From Climacteris rufus (Eukaryota; Chordata; Aves; Passeriformes; Climacteridae): a stretch of 64,000 nt of DNA. The translations under genes and the position numbers were made by a program. Below the pieces are notes generated by a model that was given only the letters and a program-made list of their open reading frames with translations, was not told the DNA's origin and ran no database searches. Positions 24,984-37,720 of the stretch are shown here, in pieces; position 1 is the stretch's first letter; the number at the start of each line of letters is the position of its first letter. The DNA is taken from assembly GCA_013398175.1 (NCBI GenBank), contig VZRZ01004629.1:935705-999704 (forward strand), written 5' to 3'.

Positions 24984-25096
24984 ACCTCTGGGTCGCACGT
25001 TCAGTGTTTTCCAGAGTAGGAAAGTGATAAGTCATATTTGTGGAAAAGTTAAAAAATGTGACAGGGTATATTCAAAGAAAACAAAATCTAGACTTG

Positions 25097-25141
25097 GGTT
25101 GGTTGGTTGGTTGGTTGGTTGGTTGGGGTTTTTTTTTTTTT
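25097..25141. repeat. (GGTT)n microsatellite plus poly(T)
   Basis: About seven GGTT units run into GGGG and a T-run. Not telomeric, since the TTAGGG unit is absent. Confidence 0.9.
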
Positions 25142-28100
25142 GCATTTTAACCACTGTGAGAGACCTTGTTGAAGGATATTTGGTGCCTAGTGACTAGCTT
25201 GTTTTAAAAGAACAACTATAACATGCAGCATCTTGCCCTTTTCCTCCTTTTTTCATCATAAAATGACCATCACACACAGAACTTAACATCACTTAAGAAA
25301 CTGGGCCACTGGCAAAGTGTTTAATTTCTGACACTGCTGTAATTTCCTGATGCCTACCTCCCTGAGCTGCTAGTTGGTTTACCATCTGCTTCCATGTGCG
25401 CAAATCTGCATCTTGCTCATGATCTTATACCAGTTTGTCAAACTGCCTGGAGTTCTATGGGTATCACCAGAACACAATATTAAAGAGGCTGTCAAAAGAG
25501 TATCAAATATGTGACATAAACATAGCATACAAGATAATTTTTAGCAGGTTTTTGTTTAGGTGCCTATTGCATAGATCAAGTCAGACTTCAAGAGACAGAA
25601 ATCAAGACTTTCCTTTTGCATCTAAGACTGGAGTGAACAAACAATAGAAAGAAAATAAAAAGAAAATAAATAAAATCACATTTTAATTGTTCTTTAAATG
25701 AAATTACAGACATGATCCCAGCCTTCAGAAGTATAATGTGCATATAAACAAAGGGCTGTTTCATAGGGCAAAAAAAGAATTTTTTCTGATGATATAATGC
25801 CAGAGTGAGTTTTTTACAACATAACTCTGTAGATCTGAGCAAAACAGAATTGAAACACAAAGCTGTCTCACAGCTGATCGTCAGAGGAGTTCTATGGAGC
25901 TATTCCATATGGCTTCACAGCAGCCATTTGGGTGCTCTAGAGTTTTCTCACACTAATTTTGATTTGTATTTGAATTTGAAATTAGAGATACCCGTTTGAA
26001 GTAAAAGTAGTTTTCTGCATCCTACACAAGTGGAAGTTAGTCATATTCACATCTCTGAGGCAAACCTGGAGATGGTAATAATGGGTCATGTGCATTCCTG
26101 TCCAGAGATGGAATATAGTTGTTTGTTCTAAATTCAGACAGTGTCTCATTTAAAGTAGATTTGGGGCACACTGAGATTCAGGAAGCAATGTAATGTGTAC
26201 CTACAGCTGCAACAAATAGTAAAACAAGGTGAATCAGTGCTGTCCTGGATTGTAAGGTTACATTTCATAGTGGTTTTCTCACTACTTACATCCATAAGTA
26301 GAAAAATACTGAGTCATCTAAAAATTAAACTGATTTTTTCTGTCAGTCAGATTAAGTGCTCAGTTTATTCTCTTAGATGATGTTCTGTCAGGTATCTGCC
26401 ACTTGCTACATCTTTGCTGCTTTAAAAGTATTTTCCATTTATACAATGTTTGGCATATTGGATGAAATGCATGAATGACAGGAAAAAATAAGGGATACTA
26501 AAAAGCTTATGATAGGTTTTGCTCAAGAAGAAAAGAAGAACTAAAATGTAAATTAACGAAGGTTAGGCAAAGAAGTGGAAAGAGAATATGTAGTGATCTG
26601 CCCATGTATTCTGGCTCATGTATTATTTTTACTTTTTTTTACTTTGAATCACTCCAGTAACCACAACTGTCTAAGCATTAGATACACAATAAATATTACA
26701 TTTGGTTCTTCTTTAGCTTTACGATTACTTTTTATCCCAGTCCTGCATATCACTACAGCATATATATCATCACCTCAGACTCCTGTGCCTCAAACCAAAG
26801 TATAAGCTGGTTATACTTTGCTGCTGTAGTGTGTTAATATTCTGGTTGCTAAGGTGATGCGCTTATTGAATTAACTCTTGACTGGTAGTTTGGCTGAATA
26901 ATATGACAATACGAGTCAGTGCAGAGCACTGTACAATGACAGCCAGACAACTCCTGATTTTTTGAGTCCTTTAAAGTTAATGTAGACATCCCCAACCGAC
27001 ACTGCATTTTGCAGCACATCTCATAGATGTGCTTAATTTTCTATAGTGCCAGCAGAATAAAACAACTAGAAAACTCCCCCATACACAAGAAAACAGAATT
27101 TGTTGCTTTCTTTTTATTTTTTTTTTTTCTCCCACAAAATGACAGCAATATTATAGCATTCTGGACACTGCTTTAAAGGGAGACAGAAACAAACATGGTC
27201 ATTTTTCTATGTTCACTGGATATCTATTCATAGCTGAATTATGTTAAAGCCTCAGTTAAGAACACATAAATTTTGGATGCTTGAGTCAGAATAAAAATGA
27301 AGGGACAGAAAATAGCCTTTTGGGGAAAACAGTCTATTTGCCTCCTCATGCCCCCATCTATCTGCACTTGTATCTCCACTGAGCCAGAAAACTTTTCAGT
27401 GAACACCCATCCCTGCAATTTAGAAAAAGCATTTAGTGATGCTATCATCTTCCTACTTTGTACTTCTAGCCACCTACAAGTGACATTGTGTTTCTCTAAT
27501 AGGCCATTATGCTGTCTGCTTGAAAGCATTTGTTTGATAAAATTCCTTGCAAAAGTACTAGAACTCACATTTACTTCTACTTTTCTAAAACGTATTTCAG
27601 ATGTTTAACACTTTTTTTTATTGGTTTGCTTTGGTTTGGTTGGGTTTTTTTCATTGGTTGGTTTTGGTTTTTTAATGATGCTACTTTCAAATGAAAGCAG
27701 TTCTGTGCCTATAACTTCAGATATGCTCTCCCATGTTATAGCTGATGCTTCATAGCAGTCAAGAAGGCTGTGGTTAAGTAATTTGGTTTTAATACCCTTG
27801 ACTCTCCCTGCATTACCACACAAAAAGCCCAGATTCAGGAAAATATCCATCCAGCTCTCACTGTCCCCAGGCATATCTGGTTAATTCCCAGTGAATGAAG
27901 GAGAAGTGTTAGGGGTCTGCTTTGAAAGCTGACAGCCTTTCAAGAACAGCTGTTAACCAGATTCAAAGACAAATAAGGACATCAGAGACAAGCTGGAAGA
28001 GAACTGTTCAGTTCTTTCCTTAAATTGTAAACAATGACAAATTTTTAAAATAGTTTGTCTTATTCTATTATTAGTTATCATTAAAAATCAAAAGTGAAAT

Positions 28101-28970
28101 CAAAACTCATCTGTCTTCTGGGCATAACAGTTGCACAGCCATGTGGAAAGCAGAGGGACCTTTCATTTCATAACCTTATTTCATTGGTATTCTGTTTGGA
28201 GATAGCCTGAAGATCAGCCAGAGGAGTCAGGTGATGCAGACTGGGAACTGCAGACCACTCCAAGCATGTGACAGAGAGCAATCATCAAGGTGAACAGTTA
28301 GAGATGCAAATGAGCTCTAATGCTAAGAGTTGTGAACAGCCAAAATTCTGAGCTATCTGCATACATGAAAGTCACTCTGTGCCAGCTGTAGGTGACATTG
28401 ATGTAGATCACTGTGTATCAGTGAGTAGAAGGTTGAGGGGAAATGGGATTGTTTACTCTTCTCCCCCTCCATTTTAACATTTCAACCTATAAGTGACTTC
28501 TGAAGGCAGAGATATACAAAGCCTTATTATGTGTATAGTGGGGAGTCTATTGAACAAGAAACTACTCTCTACTCTTACCTGCTGGTCTAAGACCTTACAA
28601 ATAGACCACAGACACTATCTGTATTACATATTTGCATAGCCTTTTAACTCATGTACCTAGATCAAGCAACTCCTGGAATATATGGATATCCCTTCCCTCC
28701 AGCCAGCACACTTCTGGTCTCCTAAAGGAAAAGAGGGAAGCAGAAATAGCAGACAGAAGTTCCTGACCCCTAGAGGAACTCCATGCTGTGAAAACAGCCA
28801 TGAGAAGTAGAATATATTTGTTCGTCCATAAGATCAGGCCTTTCATGGTAGATTTTGATGCTAGGGTCAAGTCAACACCTTTATATACAAGTTGCATAAT
28901 AAGTGACCTTTCCTTGGAAGTTTTCTGTTTCTTGGCAACGATGATTTCCAAAAGTGTTCCGTGATATCTC
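25142..28970. other. unique AT-rich sequence, no gene recognised
   Basis: Contains an A-rich tract at about 25650-25675, a GGTTT-rich tract at 27611-27674, and overlapping frames of 103 and 109 codons on opposite strands (27239-27608) with no known domain. Nothing supports a gene. Confidence 0.5.
27611..27674. repeat. degenerate GGTTT/poly(T)-rich tract
   Basis: Irregular TTGGTTTGCTTTGGTTTGG-type sequence interspersed with T-runs; low complexity. Confidence 0.7.
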
Positions 28971-29322
28971 TTTATATTTTATATATTTATATACTTTATA
29001 TATTATTTATATTATATATATAAATTATTTATTATATTATATAATATATTTATTACATTATATATTATAATATTTATTTATTTATTATATATAATATAAT
29101 ATAATATAATATCATATAATATCATATCATATCATATCATATCATATTATTATATTATATTATATTATATATTTATTATATTATATAATATATTTATTAC
29201 ATTATATATTATAATATTTATTTATTTATTATATATCATATCATATCATATCATATCATATCATATTATTATATTATATTATATATTTATTATATTATAT
29301 AATATTATATATTGTTATTTTT
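28971..29322. repeat. nested AT satellite with ATATC pentamer arrays
   Basis: About 350 bases made almost only of A and T. A longer unit starting ATTTATTATATTATATAATA recurs at 29027, 29171 and, truncated, 29285. Each of the two full units contains an internal array of the pentamer ATATC/TCATA, and the spacing changes from 144 to 114 bases mainly because the array lengths differ. This is therefore a higher-order repeat, not a simple dinucleotide run. Confidence 0.85.
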
Positions 29323-29990
29323 TAGTCACCTCATCCAGCTCCCCAAAACTCAGACACAGACCAAGTATGCAGCATGTCGATGTGCCTTGCCAGTGTGGAT
29401 AGTCTTTTGCCCCAGGCAGACCTACTTTTCCAATGCTAATGCCAGCCCTATAGTTGGATTTTATTATTTTTTCTTTTACTCCTTTGAATACTGTATCTAT
29501 TGAATGTTTCTTAGGATGGGATTGCAGAGCTCTAAGGCCCCTTGAAAGAAAAGGAACAAATACAGGGTCACCCTCCAGGGCTACAATGGTGGATTTGTGT
29601 CTCTGCCCAGCACTGTGCAGCATTTATTTTGCCTTCTGGCTTTCTTATGCTTTGCTCTAAAGTAACGAGAGTTTCTTGATTGGCAAGAGCACTGATCAGA
29701 CCAGTAATAATCTGTTTACATACTTCATTGATGAAAGAGGGCTGGGCTGTAGCAGGCTTATACTGCACATCGTCACTGTACTCACTGGGGATTAGGATGA
29801 TTATAGCAGTGATCAAGGCCATGGAAAGGATTTTGTCCTGATCATGGTTTTCCTGCTGACACACTATCTGCAACAGCCATTTCCTTAGTCAGGTTAATGA
29901 AACCCTCTTTCATTTGTGTTTTCTCATTTAAGATGACAACTGCTATAAAAAAAGGTAACCTCTTGACCTCAGCCATTATCTCTCACTGTG
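29315..29990 (-). pseudogene. possible decayed coding sequence, identity unknown
   Basis: Three consecutive minus-strand frames lie end to end in different phases. About 43 codons from an ATG near 29973, then 101 codons (29873-29568), then 102 codons (29623-29315, ending at the AT satellite). Their compositions look protein-like, for example FINEVCKQIITGLISALANQ in the middle frame, and neighbouring frames meet with short overlaps, as expected if single-base indels broke one longer frame. I do not recognise the protein. Frames of about 100 codons also occur elsewhere in this window by chance, so this is only a candidate. Confidence 0.25.
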
Positions 29991-32900
29991 GTTTTTCATC
30001 GCTGAGTCTGTTAATTGAAACTACAGAGTCAGAAGAGTAGCACTCTACATATTTTAGTTCCTAATCATGTGAAACCTGAATCCCAGTGAGGAATTTATGT
30101 ATAACACTAATTATGACTGACATTGCCTGTTAGGGTGGGAGATAAAAATCACATCACAGTGTAGCTGGAATGGTCTTGCAACCTCTCTACAGCTGGCTTA
30201 ATGTTTCTATACAAATACCTTGACCTTTAGAAAAGAGAGAGGGAAGGATAAGCAGGAGATGTTTTTAGCGTTAAATGATTCCCATTTGTAACTCTATGAA
30301 TGGCACATTTGGTCCAATTTCCAGTCTCTGGCATTTCTAAACTGCCATGTCACAAGTAGGCAGCAGGCTATAACTTTCTCCCTAGAGGGAAGGTAGACAA
30401 TCAAGTCACTACTCCAGCCAGCAAGTCTGTGATGCTGCTGTGTTAGAAATCCAGCACCAACAGACAGCGTGGTGGCAGTTCCATAAGGTTGCTGCACAGG
30501 GCCATTAGCAGCACGATAAGTACAGCAGCAAGGAGCTAGAGATGTATCTACATAGATGATACCTGTGCCAAGGCATAAAGGCAATGGAGAATTGGGACTC
30601 AGTTCCTTTTACCCATTCTGCATTGCTCTTAATTCACACAGGTACTGGAGAAGGTGGTTCCAAGACTAGTATTTCTTTCTCTCATTCTCAAATGCAATAA
30701 AAGGTCTGGGAAGAGAAAGAAAAAAAAAAGGGGAAATAATCAATGTGGAAAGGAAATGGAGGCTTTGAATGAAAGTCACACAAAGATTTTGTCACCCTGC
30801 AAGTTTTGCCTCTTGCCAACCTCACTAGGAGACATTATTGTTCATATGCTGAATGTATGAAGTGGTCACCAGTCACCAGTCAGAAACTTTACAATGCAAA
30901 TAAGCATCTCAGGCTGGGGATTTGTTAGTTACTGTTTAGGAATCTGATCTGATGGTTTGCCACAGATTTAAATTTACTCCTGTTCCACAGTAGCTTCATC
31001 ATGATCCAAGAAGCACTGAGAATTGACTAAAAAATGGGTTCACACAAAGTAAAGATATCTGTGTTGTGGGATGGAAGGGAGAGAAATTCATTCTGTGCTC
31101 TTATGTCATCTCCTACAACCAGGAGACTGTCAGCTGGTTATTTGCACACAAGAGGGTACACAGGAAAGGACAGGCTTGAACAACATCAAGAAACAGAAAA
31201 AGACCTCATATTTCAGATAGGTGCTTGAAAGTTCCTTCAGTTTTTTGCATGTTTTTCTACAATTTTCAATTCAAATACATTACTTGCTTTGTTTGTATAA
31301 TCTTAGCTTCACTGGTTTTCATGTACTAGAATAAGCTGAGGGAACAATTTAAATATATTGGGCAAAAACCATAAATTTCATGCCTAAAGTGCTATTGAAG
31401 CAAACAATATGTCATGGATTTGCTAAATTTGGGCTTTTATCAAGCTCAAATGAAACATTTTGTTCACATGGATTTTGCCATACTGTTTCTAATAAGAGCA
31501 GGAAATAACATATTCTGACTGTTCGGTGTCTGATAGTGATGACTTAGAGAGTAGCCTTGGTAAAGCTTGCATTCTAGTTCCCATTTGGTACCTCACAGCA
31601 AACAAAAGCACCTGACAGCAGTGCCTTTATCATGAACTTCAGGACTAGAACAGATACAAGACTGTCACACCCAGCATCCAGGAGGATGCAAAAGAATCTG
31701 ACTTTGGATGGACAGCTCTGTTACTTTAGTGATGCTCAGCAGGTGTACACTGTATAGCAACATTTGCTTTTTGAAATGTTCACATTTGTCACTGCTCCTA
31801 GCACCATCCACTGTTCTCAAGACAACTGTGCAATCTCATCTTTTATCACCCCTGTCTATGCCAGTCATAAGCAAGATCTGAATTCAGTCTCACATTTGCA
31901 GCAAACTATTCTGCTGGCAGCTAGAGTGAAAAATTGAAAGCTCAGCAGATTTACTACTCTTTTAGACAGCCACACAAACATTTTCAGATGTTTAACATTA
32001 ACAGAGGTGGATGGGATTGTGCATTAGGTTTCTCTCTCTACCTGTGAACATCGAAATTGCAAGCTTTAATTGGATTGCTGAACATTAAATCTGAGGAATC
32101 ATGACAGCATAAGGAGTTTACATTTCTGTATATAACCTAGCTATGGTATTCTCCATGCATCATCACGTGTCTGCCCCCAGTGCTAAGAATTCATGGCAGA
32201 GCAAATGAGTTCAGTCTGGTATATCTGGAAACAGGCAGAGCTACAGACAACTGGGGTGATGGGGGAATAGACACCACATGGGGGGACACATACATGACAC
32301 CTCGCCTCAAAAACCATTGTTAGTGCAGAGGTGCCAACAAAAGGAAGTATATTTAAGTCTTTCCAGTTCAACTAGCAGCTGAGTTGTGGGAAAATAGGTT
32401 GCATGATGGAAAGGTGTTCTGTTTCCAGCTGCAACAAAGGGAAATACGTGCATTTGACAAGATGTTTTGCTACATCTCTGGCAGCATCTTGAATCTTTAG
32501 ATTTAGTTCTGTAAGGTAAAAACACAATCTCTGTTCTGTCTGATTTGAAGAACAGGTTGCTAACCGTCATCTCCAAGGGAGCAGTATGAAGCTTATATCC
32601 GTAAATGTTGCTCTGAGGGGAAAGGAGTTATTAAATCAATGGCCAGAGAGACCAGGAGAACTTAGATTAGTGGTCTCGATTTAGTGACCTTCCTGGGAAA
32701 CACTCATTTACTCCCTGAAGATCAATTAGGAATTTTATGTAGAAGTTGCTATAACGCCTCAAAAACACTTTTAATTGGGAGAGCTGATAGCATTGTCTCT
32801 GCATCACTTCTACTAACTGAAGAGCCCCAGAGGCACAAAAGCTGCAGTTTCCCTCTCTGGATTGTGTGCATGGCCATCCAGCAGCACAGTGCTGCTCCTG

Positions 32901-35900
32901 GCTAGGGCAAGCTCTTGGAGCACCGTGGAATGGGTACACCCTCACTGCTGAGCACACATACCTGGCTCCAGGCCTGGAGGACCTCCTGCAAGAGGCCCAG
33001 AGGTCTTAAAGCACATAACACAACAGTGCTGGTACAGCTGGTAGCTCTCATAGACTATCAAGAGGCTGGAGCAAAAGTTCAGTGGGAAGGCGGTACAGAA
33101 CCTGAAGGTAAACATGGTATAATCAAGATTGCATGTTGTGTCAGCACTCCCTGCCTTTTCTGCAGAAGGAAAGTAGCTTCCATGGAGGCCAGCAAGCCAG
33201 ATTCAATGAGAATAACCTACAGCAGTGATCTGTCAGGTGGCAGCTAGAGGCTGAAGTCATTATTCTCATAGAAGCTGAAGACCCCAATAGCAGCATATGG
33301 TGAGTTGTGGCTGCAGACAACTGACTCCATCTGGGGCCCAGACAGTCTTCCCAGTGTCTGGGTTGTAGGAAGGACCTCAGGCAGTCACTTGTCTTCATGG
33401 GCAGATAGGTGGAGAATAGATGGCTGCAAGATACCACCATCCAAACACGGATGCTTCTGGGTACCAACTTGACCATCATCCTCAAGTGCAACATCCCAGT
33501 TGTCATTTTTAAGAGCAGTTAATTTGTTTCTCTGTTGTGCTGGGAAGGATCCCTCCATTTCTGTATTCCAGTGAGCTGGGCACCACAGGCAGGAACAATG
33601 AGCTGCCAAGTACCTGCAAGGTGCCTATTCTGTAAGCGTACTACCTTTCTCCAGCACCACACTATGTGCATGTCAGCAGCAATAGGAGGCTAAGCTGACC
33701 TTGCTTTCCTGACCTTAAACATTCAACATCTGTTACCTGTTCCTTTGAGGCTGCTGGAAACTTCTAGAAATCAGTGATTTCTCTGACACAGATCTTGCTA
33801 GAAGGAGTTCTAGACAAACATACTGTAATATCTAATGACTAGCAAATTACTCCCAGTAAAATATCAAGGGGAAACAATTACAGGTTATAAGAAAAAAGAA
33901 TCTTTCAGAGCCAGGGACAAGTATATTTTCGCTGCAGAAACTGGCATTCAACAATTGAAATACTACAAATGTGTTTATTTAAAACATATATTAAAATGCA
34001 TGAGAAAGTAGTATTTCAAAAAATAATCATCGAGAACAGTTGAAGAATTTGCCTTCTACAGAAAAGACAGGAAAATTAAGAAAATGGCTGAAATTAGTTG
34101 CAAGCAAAACCCAGCAAAAACTATATGAAACTTTTTTATAATTCTCATCAGCATAGGGTGTATGGTTCTTTAAGGAAAAAGGTAATCTTTCTTTGATTGC
34201 TTTACCTCCACAGTATTCCTTCCTTGGCTGCTCGGTTTTCACTAAGGCAATTAGGCTTTCTGAATTCCTTCTTCTTTCTCCATTGTGGGAGAAACTTAAA
34301 CACCTTAAAACCTTGCCTAACAATTTTTATATGACAGTCTCATAAACCTGTTTGAACTCAGGTCCAGCTGAGAGTTTAAATTCAATATAGGTTTATTTGG
34401 AATTTGTACTAAAGAAAAAAGGAAGCAAGGCTTTCAGGGAAAGTCAGTACAGAAATTCACATTATAAGAAAACCAGAAGTAGTATATCTATACATAGATA
34501 AAATGACTTTCTATCCCCTTTAGAAACAGATATGTGCAAAAAAATGTTCAGCGTGAAACGTTCCTGTTACATTTATCAAAAAGAAAAATAAAAATGAAGA
34601 AGTAATTCCACAGTTATTCCAAAGGGGAAGAAAGAGGTAGAGGGAACAGAAGGAATGCTCACTAAAGAAATGACAATCATCAAGCATCCATCTATTTGCC
34701 TAAACCATCACAGTGTGCTAGAAGCACCACTAGTACACTTTGCATCATAGTGCCTCTTTTTGCCTTTTACTTCAGATTATTTTCTTAAAAACTGGTATGA
34801 AAGAGTTTCTTTCCTTGTCTAGTGGCCCCAGCAGACTTTAAAACATCTGACTGGAATAAACTATCTCCACAAAAGAGAAAATAAATACCAAAGACTCTCA
34901 AAACACGCTCTTTTGGAAATAAGCTTCCTTCAGAACATTGTTAGCCTTGTCCATACTCTCTTCTGTAAGGAAAAGTTGCACATACCGGAATTCAGGTCTG
35001 AAGGGACCGTGCTCAGACTAAAGTCTTTATGTTAGGATGAAGTGCTATGTGTGCCTGGGATGCGTTGGGAACAATATCCACAGCAGGTGGTAGAAAAATA
35101 CCTCCTTGGAAGACAAAACAGAAGACACTAATTACTTTCAGTATAAAGATTAAAATACAGATATTTTCATGGTGTTGCGTATCACTAGTCAACTCCTCCT
35201 TATTAGTCCTTCCACTGACTTCAAAGCACAACAAATTTCTTTCATGGAAAAACATACTTTCATTAGTGCCATAGTGAGAAGGACTAATCCCTCCTTCCCC
35301 CTCCCATCCTGCCATTCCCACTCCCCACTGAACAGGAAACTAAATCTCAAATCAGCTTTTCCTTTTTCTTGCACAGATGCTCAAGAAAGGCCTCAAAGAA
35401 TAGCTGTTTGGGAAACAGCAGGAGAGAGCAGGCTTTGAAAACATGGAAGAACCCTACTGTGAGCATCTTTCTTGATGGATCCAGAGCTGTATTTACAATA
35501 AGGAAATTAAAATAATCCTGCAAACTAAAATGCTAATTTTCAGTACCTCACCTCTCGGTCACATGTGGAATTTAAATAACTGTATGTCTGCCACAGTATA
35601 ACTAACAACTCCATTACACTTAGTACATACATTTTGCATTTGGCTTAGAGACTCATTTCGGGGATAAAGTCTACAGTGTTCTAAACCTGGTAACCCAAAA
35701 AGCAAACTTTGAGCAAAACAGTAATTTGGTATCTGCATGCATCCATACATGAGGCCACTTTAAATGATTTTACTAAGTTTGACAGACAGCAAGATTGGCC
35801 CCTGAGTCATATTTTCCCTTTTCCTTCTCACTTTAGCCCGTTAGGAAATCAATTTTTCTTCTCAGCCAATGCAGGATGGGAAGCAGAAGAGAAACATAAA

Positions 35901-37092
35901 AGCAACAATCTCATACTACTTCAATAGCATTTGGAAGAATGAGGGCTGAGCTGCAGGAAAATAGTTAGTGTGTTAAGGCTGTGCAAAGCAACAAAACCCC
36001 AGTCTTCTCTATCTGTACACATAAATACTGCATTTAACAATTGAAACAACTTCCTGGTAGTTTTGGCCTGACCTGGCCATTACTAGAAGTCAGTATTTCT
36101 TCTATTTAGACTTTCTCTTTTAGAGGCAGACTAGTTCAGTTACAGTATCACCACCTCTGTTTCTACAAAATGCTGAAGATTATTTTATATTAAATGCTTA
36201 CTGGATAGAAATTACACCCACAAGTCATAAGCAAACAGGAGAAATAGGGACTGGAAACAGCACAGGAAGGAAAAAGGTTATATTTGAGAAGACAGGCAAC
36301 ATAACCTGGCTTGTACACACACTTCAGGTTTGATAGCACTTTCTTCTGAAACTGCATTTGGATGCATTTTAGGCTTGAAATTACAGCTTTAGCTATTGTG
36401 TATAGCTGTAACAGCCTCTAAGACAGTAGTTAAATATTAAGGAAAGAAATAGCTATTCCAGCACTCAAGTTACCCCCTTAATGCTCACAGCAAGGTCTCC
36501 TCAGGAGATTTCTATAGAATTTAGCCAGCCTATGCCTCTGATCAGCAAGTCAATTTGATACAGAAAGGACCATTGGTAATCAGATGCTAGGCAGAAAGTA
36601 ATTTGACAGGAGATATGTTTGCATATTAGATCAGGAACAAGGGGACATGTGGAGATCTGAAAGAATCAATATTTGCTCTTGAGATGGGAAAGTTCAGACC
36701 AAATGTTTAGTTGTGTTTTAGCTTGGAGTAGGATATAACATTAAAAGTCAAGTTTGGAAAAATTAACTTAGCTTATAATAATTTCTCTCTTTTTCCTCAT
36801 TAACTTCTTGAAATACAGGCACATATAAATGTATGTTGCCAAATGTGCCACAAGTTTTACTCACAGATAGATCAGTTAAAGGTTTACCATCTGTTGGTGT
36901 ATTTTGCTGACAGTTGCCTCAATAGAGCAATTGCACACAGACAGGAGTACACTGACCTTATTTATTTCCCTTTTCCCAAATACAATAATGTTGGAACCCT
37001 GAATTCTGAGAATTTCACTGTTTCTGCTTTAATAAGTTATGATCCCCAGAAATAAGCCTCATTTGATCTTAAACCCTAGAAAATACTTCCCC
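29991..37092. other. mostly unique sequence, no gene recognised
   Basis: The subregion at about 32820-33700 is GC-richer and has overlapping frames of 110 (plus) and 121 (minus) codons without a domain I can name. The rest is AT-rich with no recognised repeat. Confidence 0.45.
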
Positions 37093-37598
37093 TGTAGTGT
37101 GATAACTTTGAAATTAATGCTGTATAGTTAAGTTTGTGGCACTGGGTGAATTAGGTAGAAGTGTAGACATTTTGGTCTATGAAATATTGTAATACTAGTG
37201 TCCAAAATGGAGGGTTTAGGTGTTGTTTTATAACTTCCTTTTTTACCTTTGCTACTTCCCCTATCTTCTCCAAAAACTTGTGTTTTCTGCCATTGGTTCT
37301 AAAGTCCCGCAATGCGGGATAAGAAAAACTGATTTTTTTACTGAGTTTATTTTTTTATTTTTTATTTTTTTACTGGGTTTTTACTGAAAATATCCTACAC
37401 AACATCTCCCTAATTGGACAATCTGGGGTATAAATAATCTGGATGAGACGTGCTCGAGGCCATTTGCACCTTGTTATTAACGACGGAGCACTTTTCTGTG
37501 CTGCCAAGTTATAGATAACACTTAATAAACATTTTGAGACCAAAGAAACTCTGAAGTATTTTTACTGTGTCTTATCTCATGTGTCTGTTAAAAGAACT
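37093..37598 (+). mobile_element. LTR-like block of an endogenous retrovirus
   Basis: The sequence starts TGTAGTGTGATAAC at 37093. It contains a CCATTGG box (about 37291), a TATA box in GGGGTATAAATAA (about 37425-37437) and AATAAA at 37524-37529, spaced as in an LTR. CpG is retained far above the local level (GAGACGTGCTCGAGG, TAACGACGGAGC), suggesting a younger insertion than its surroundings. Further CpG-bearing sequence to about 37720 may be the start of an internal region; TGCCGTG near 37613 resembles the start of a tRNA-His primer site but does not extend well. No target duplication was found for the chosen ends, so the boundaries, especially the right one, are uncertain. Confidence 0.45.
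37426..37437 (+). promoter_or_regulatory. TATA box of the LTR-like block
   Basis: GGGTATAAATAA lies about 95 bases upstream of AATAAA, the usual R-region spacing of a compact LTR. Any activity would start transcripts rightward. Confidence 0.45.
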
Positions 37599-37720
37599 CA
37601 CAAAGAGAAGATGTGCCGTGGCAGGGCCAAAAGCTTCAGCCAGAATCGCGGCACAATAAGTTGTCATGGTATAACTTGGGGCCACAAGGATGTGAGCGAT
37701 AAGTGAGGGAAAATTACAGT

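Noticed and set aside
25097..25141. (GGTT)n run as interstitial telomeric sequence
   Set aside because: The unit is GGTT, not TTAGGG; it is an ordinary microsatellite.
33141..33506. 121-codon minus-strand frame; a SIRVW-like string suggested a WD repeat
   Set aside because: Only one short string resembles a WD blade, the periodicity and other conserved residues are absent, and the neighbouring frame gives no consistent family either.
32820..33700. GC-richer block as a possible gene or retrocopy
   Set aside because: No frame, repeat family or splice structure could be supported; left as unassigned sequence.
37031..37662. 8-bp direct repeat AATAAGTT (37031-37038 and 37655-37662) as target duplication for the LTR-like block
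   Set aside because: The enclosed segment lacks TG...CA ends at those positions, and an 8-bp match over a few hundred bases is easily chance.
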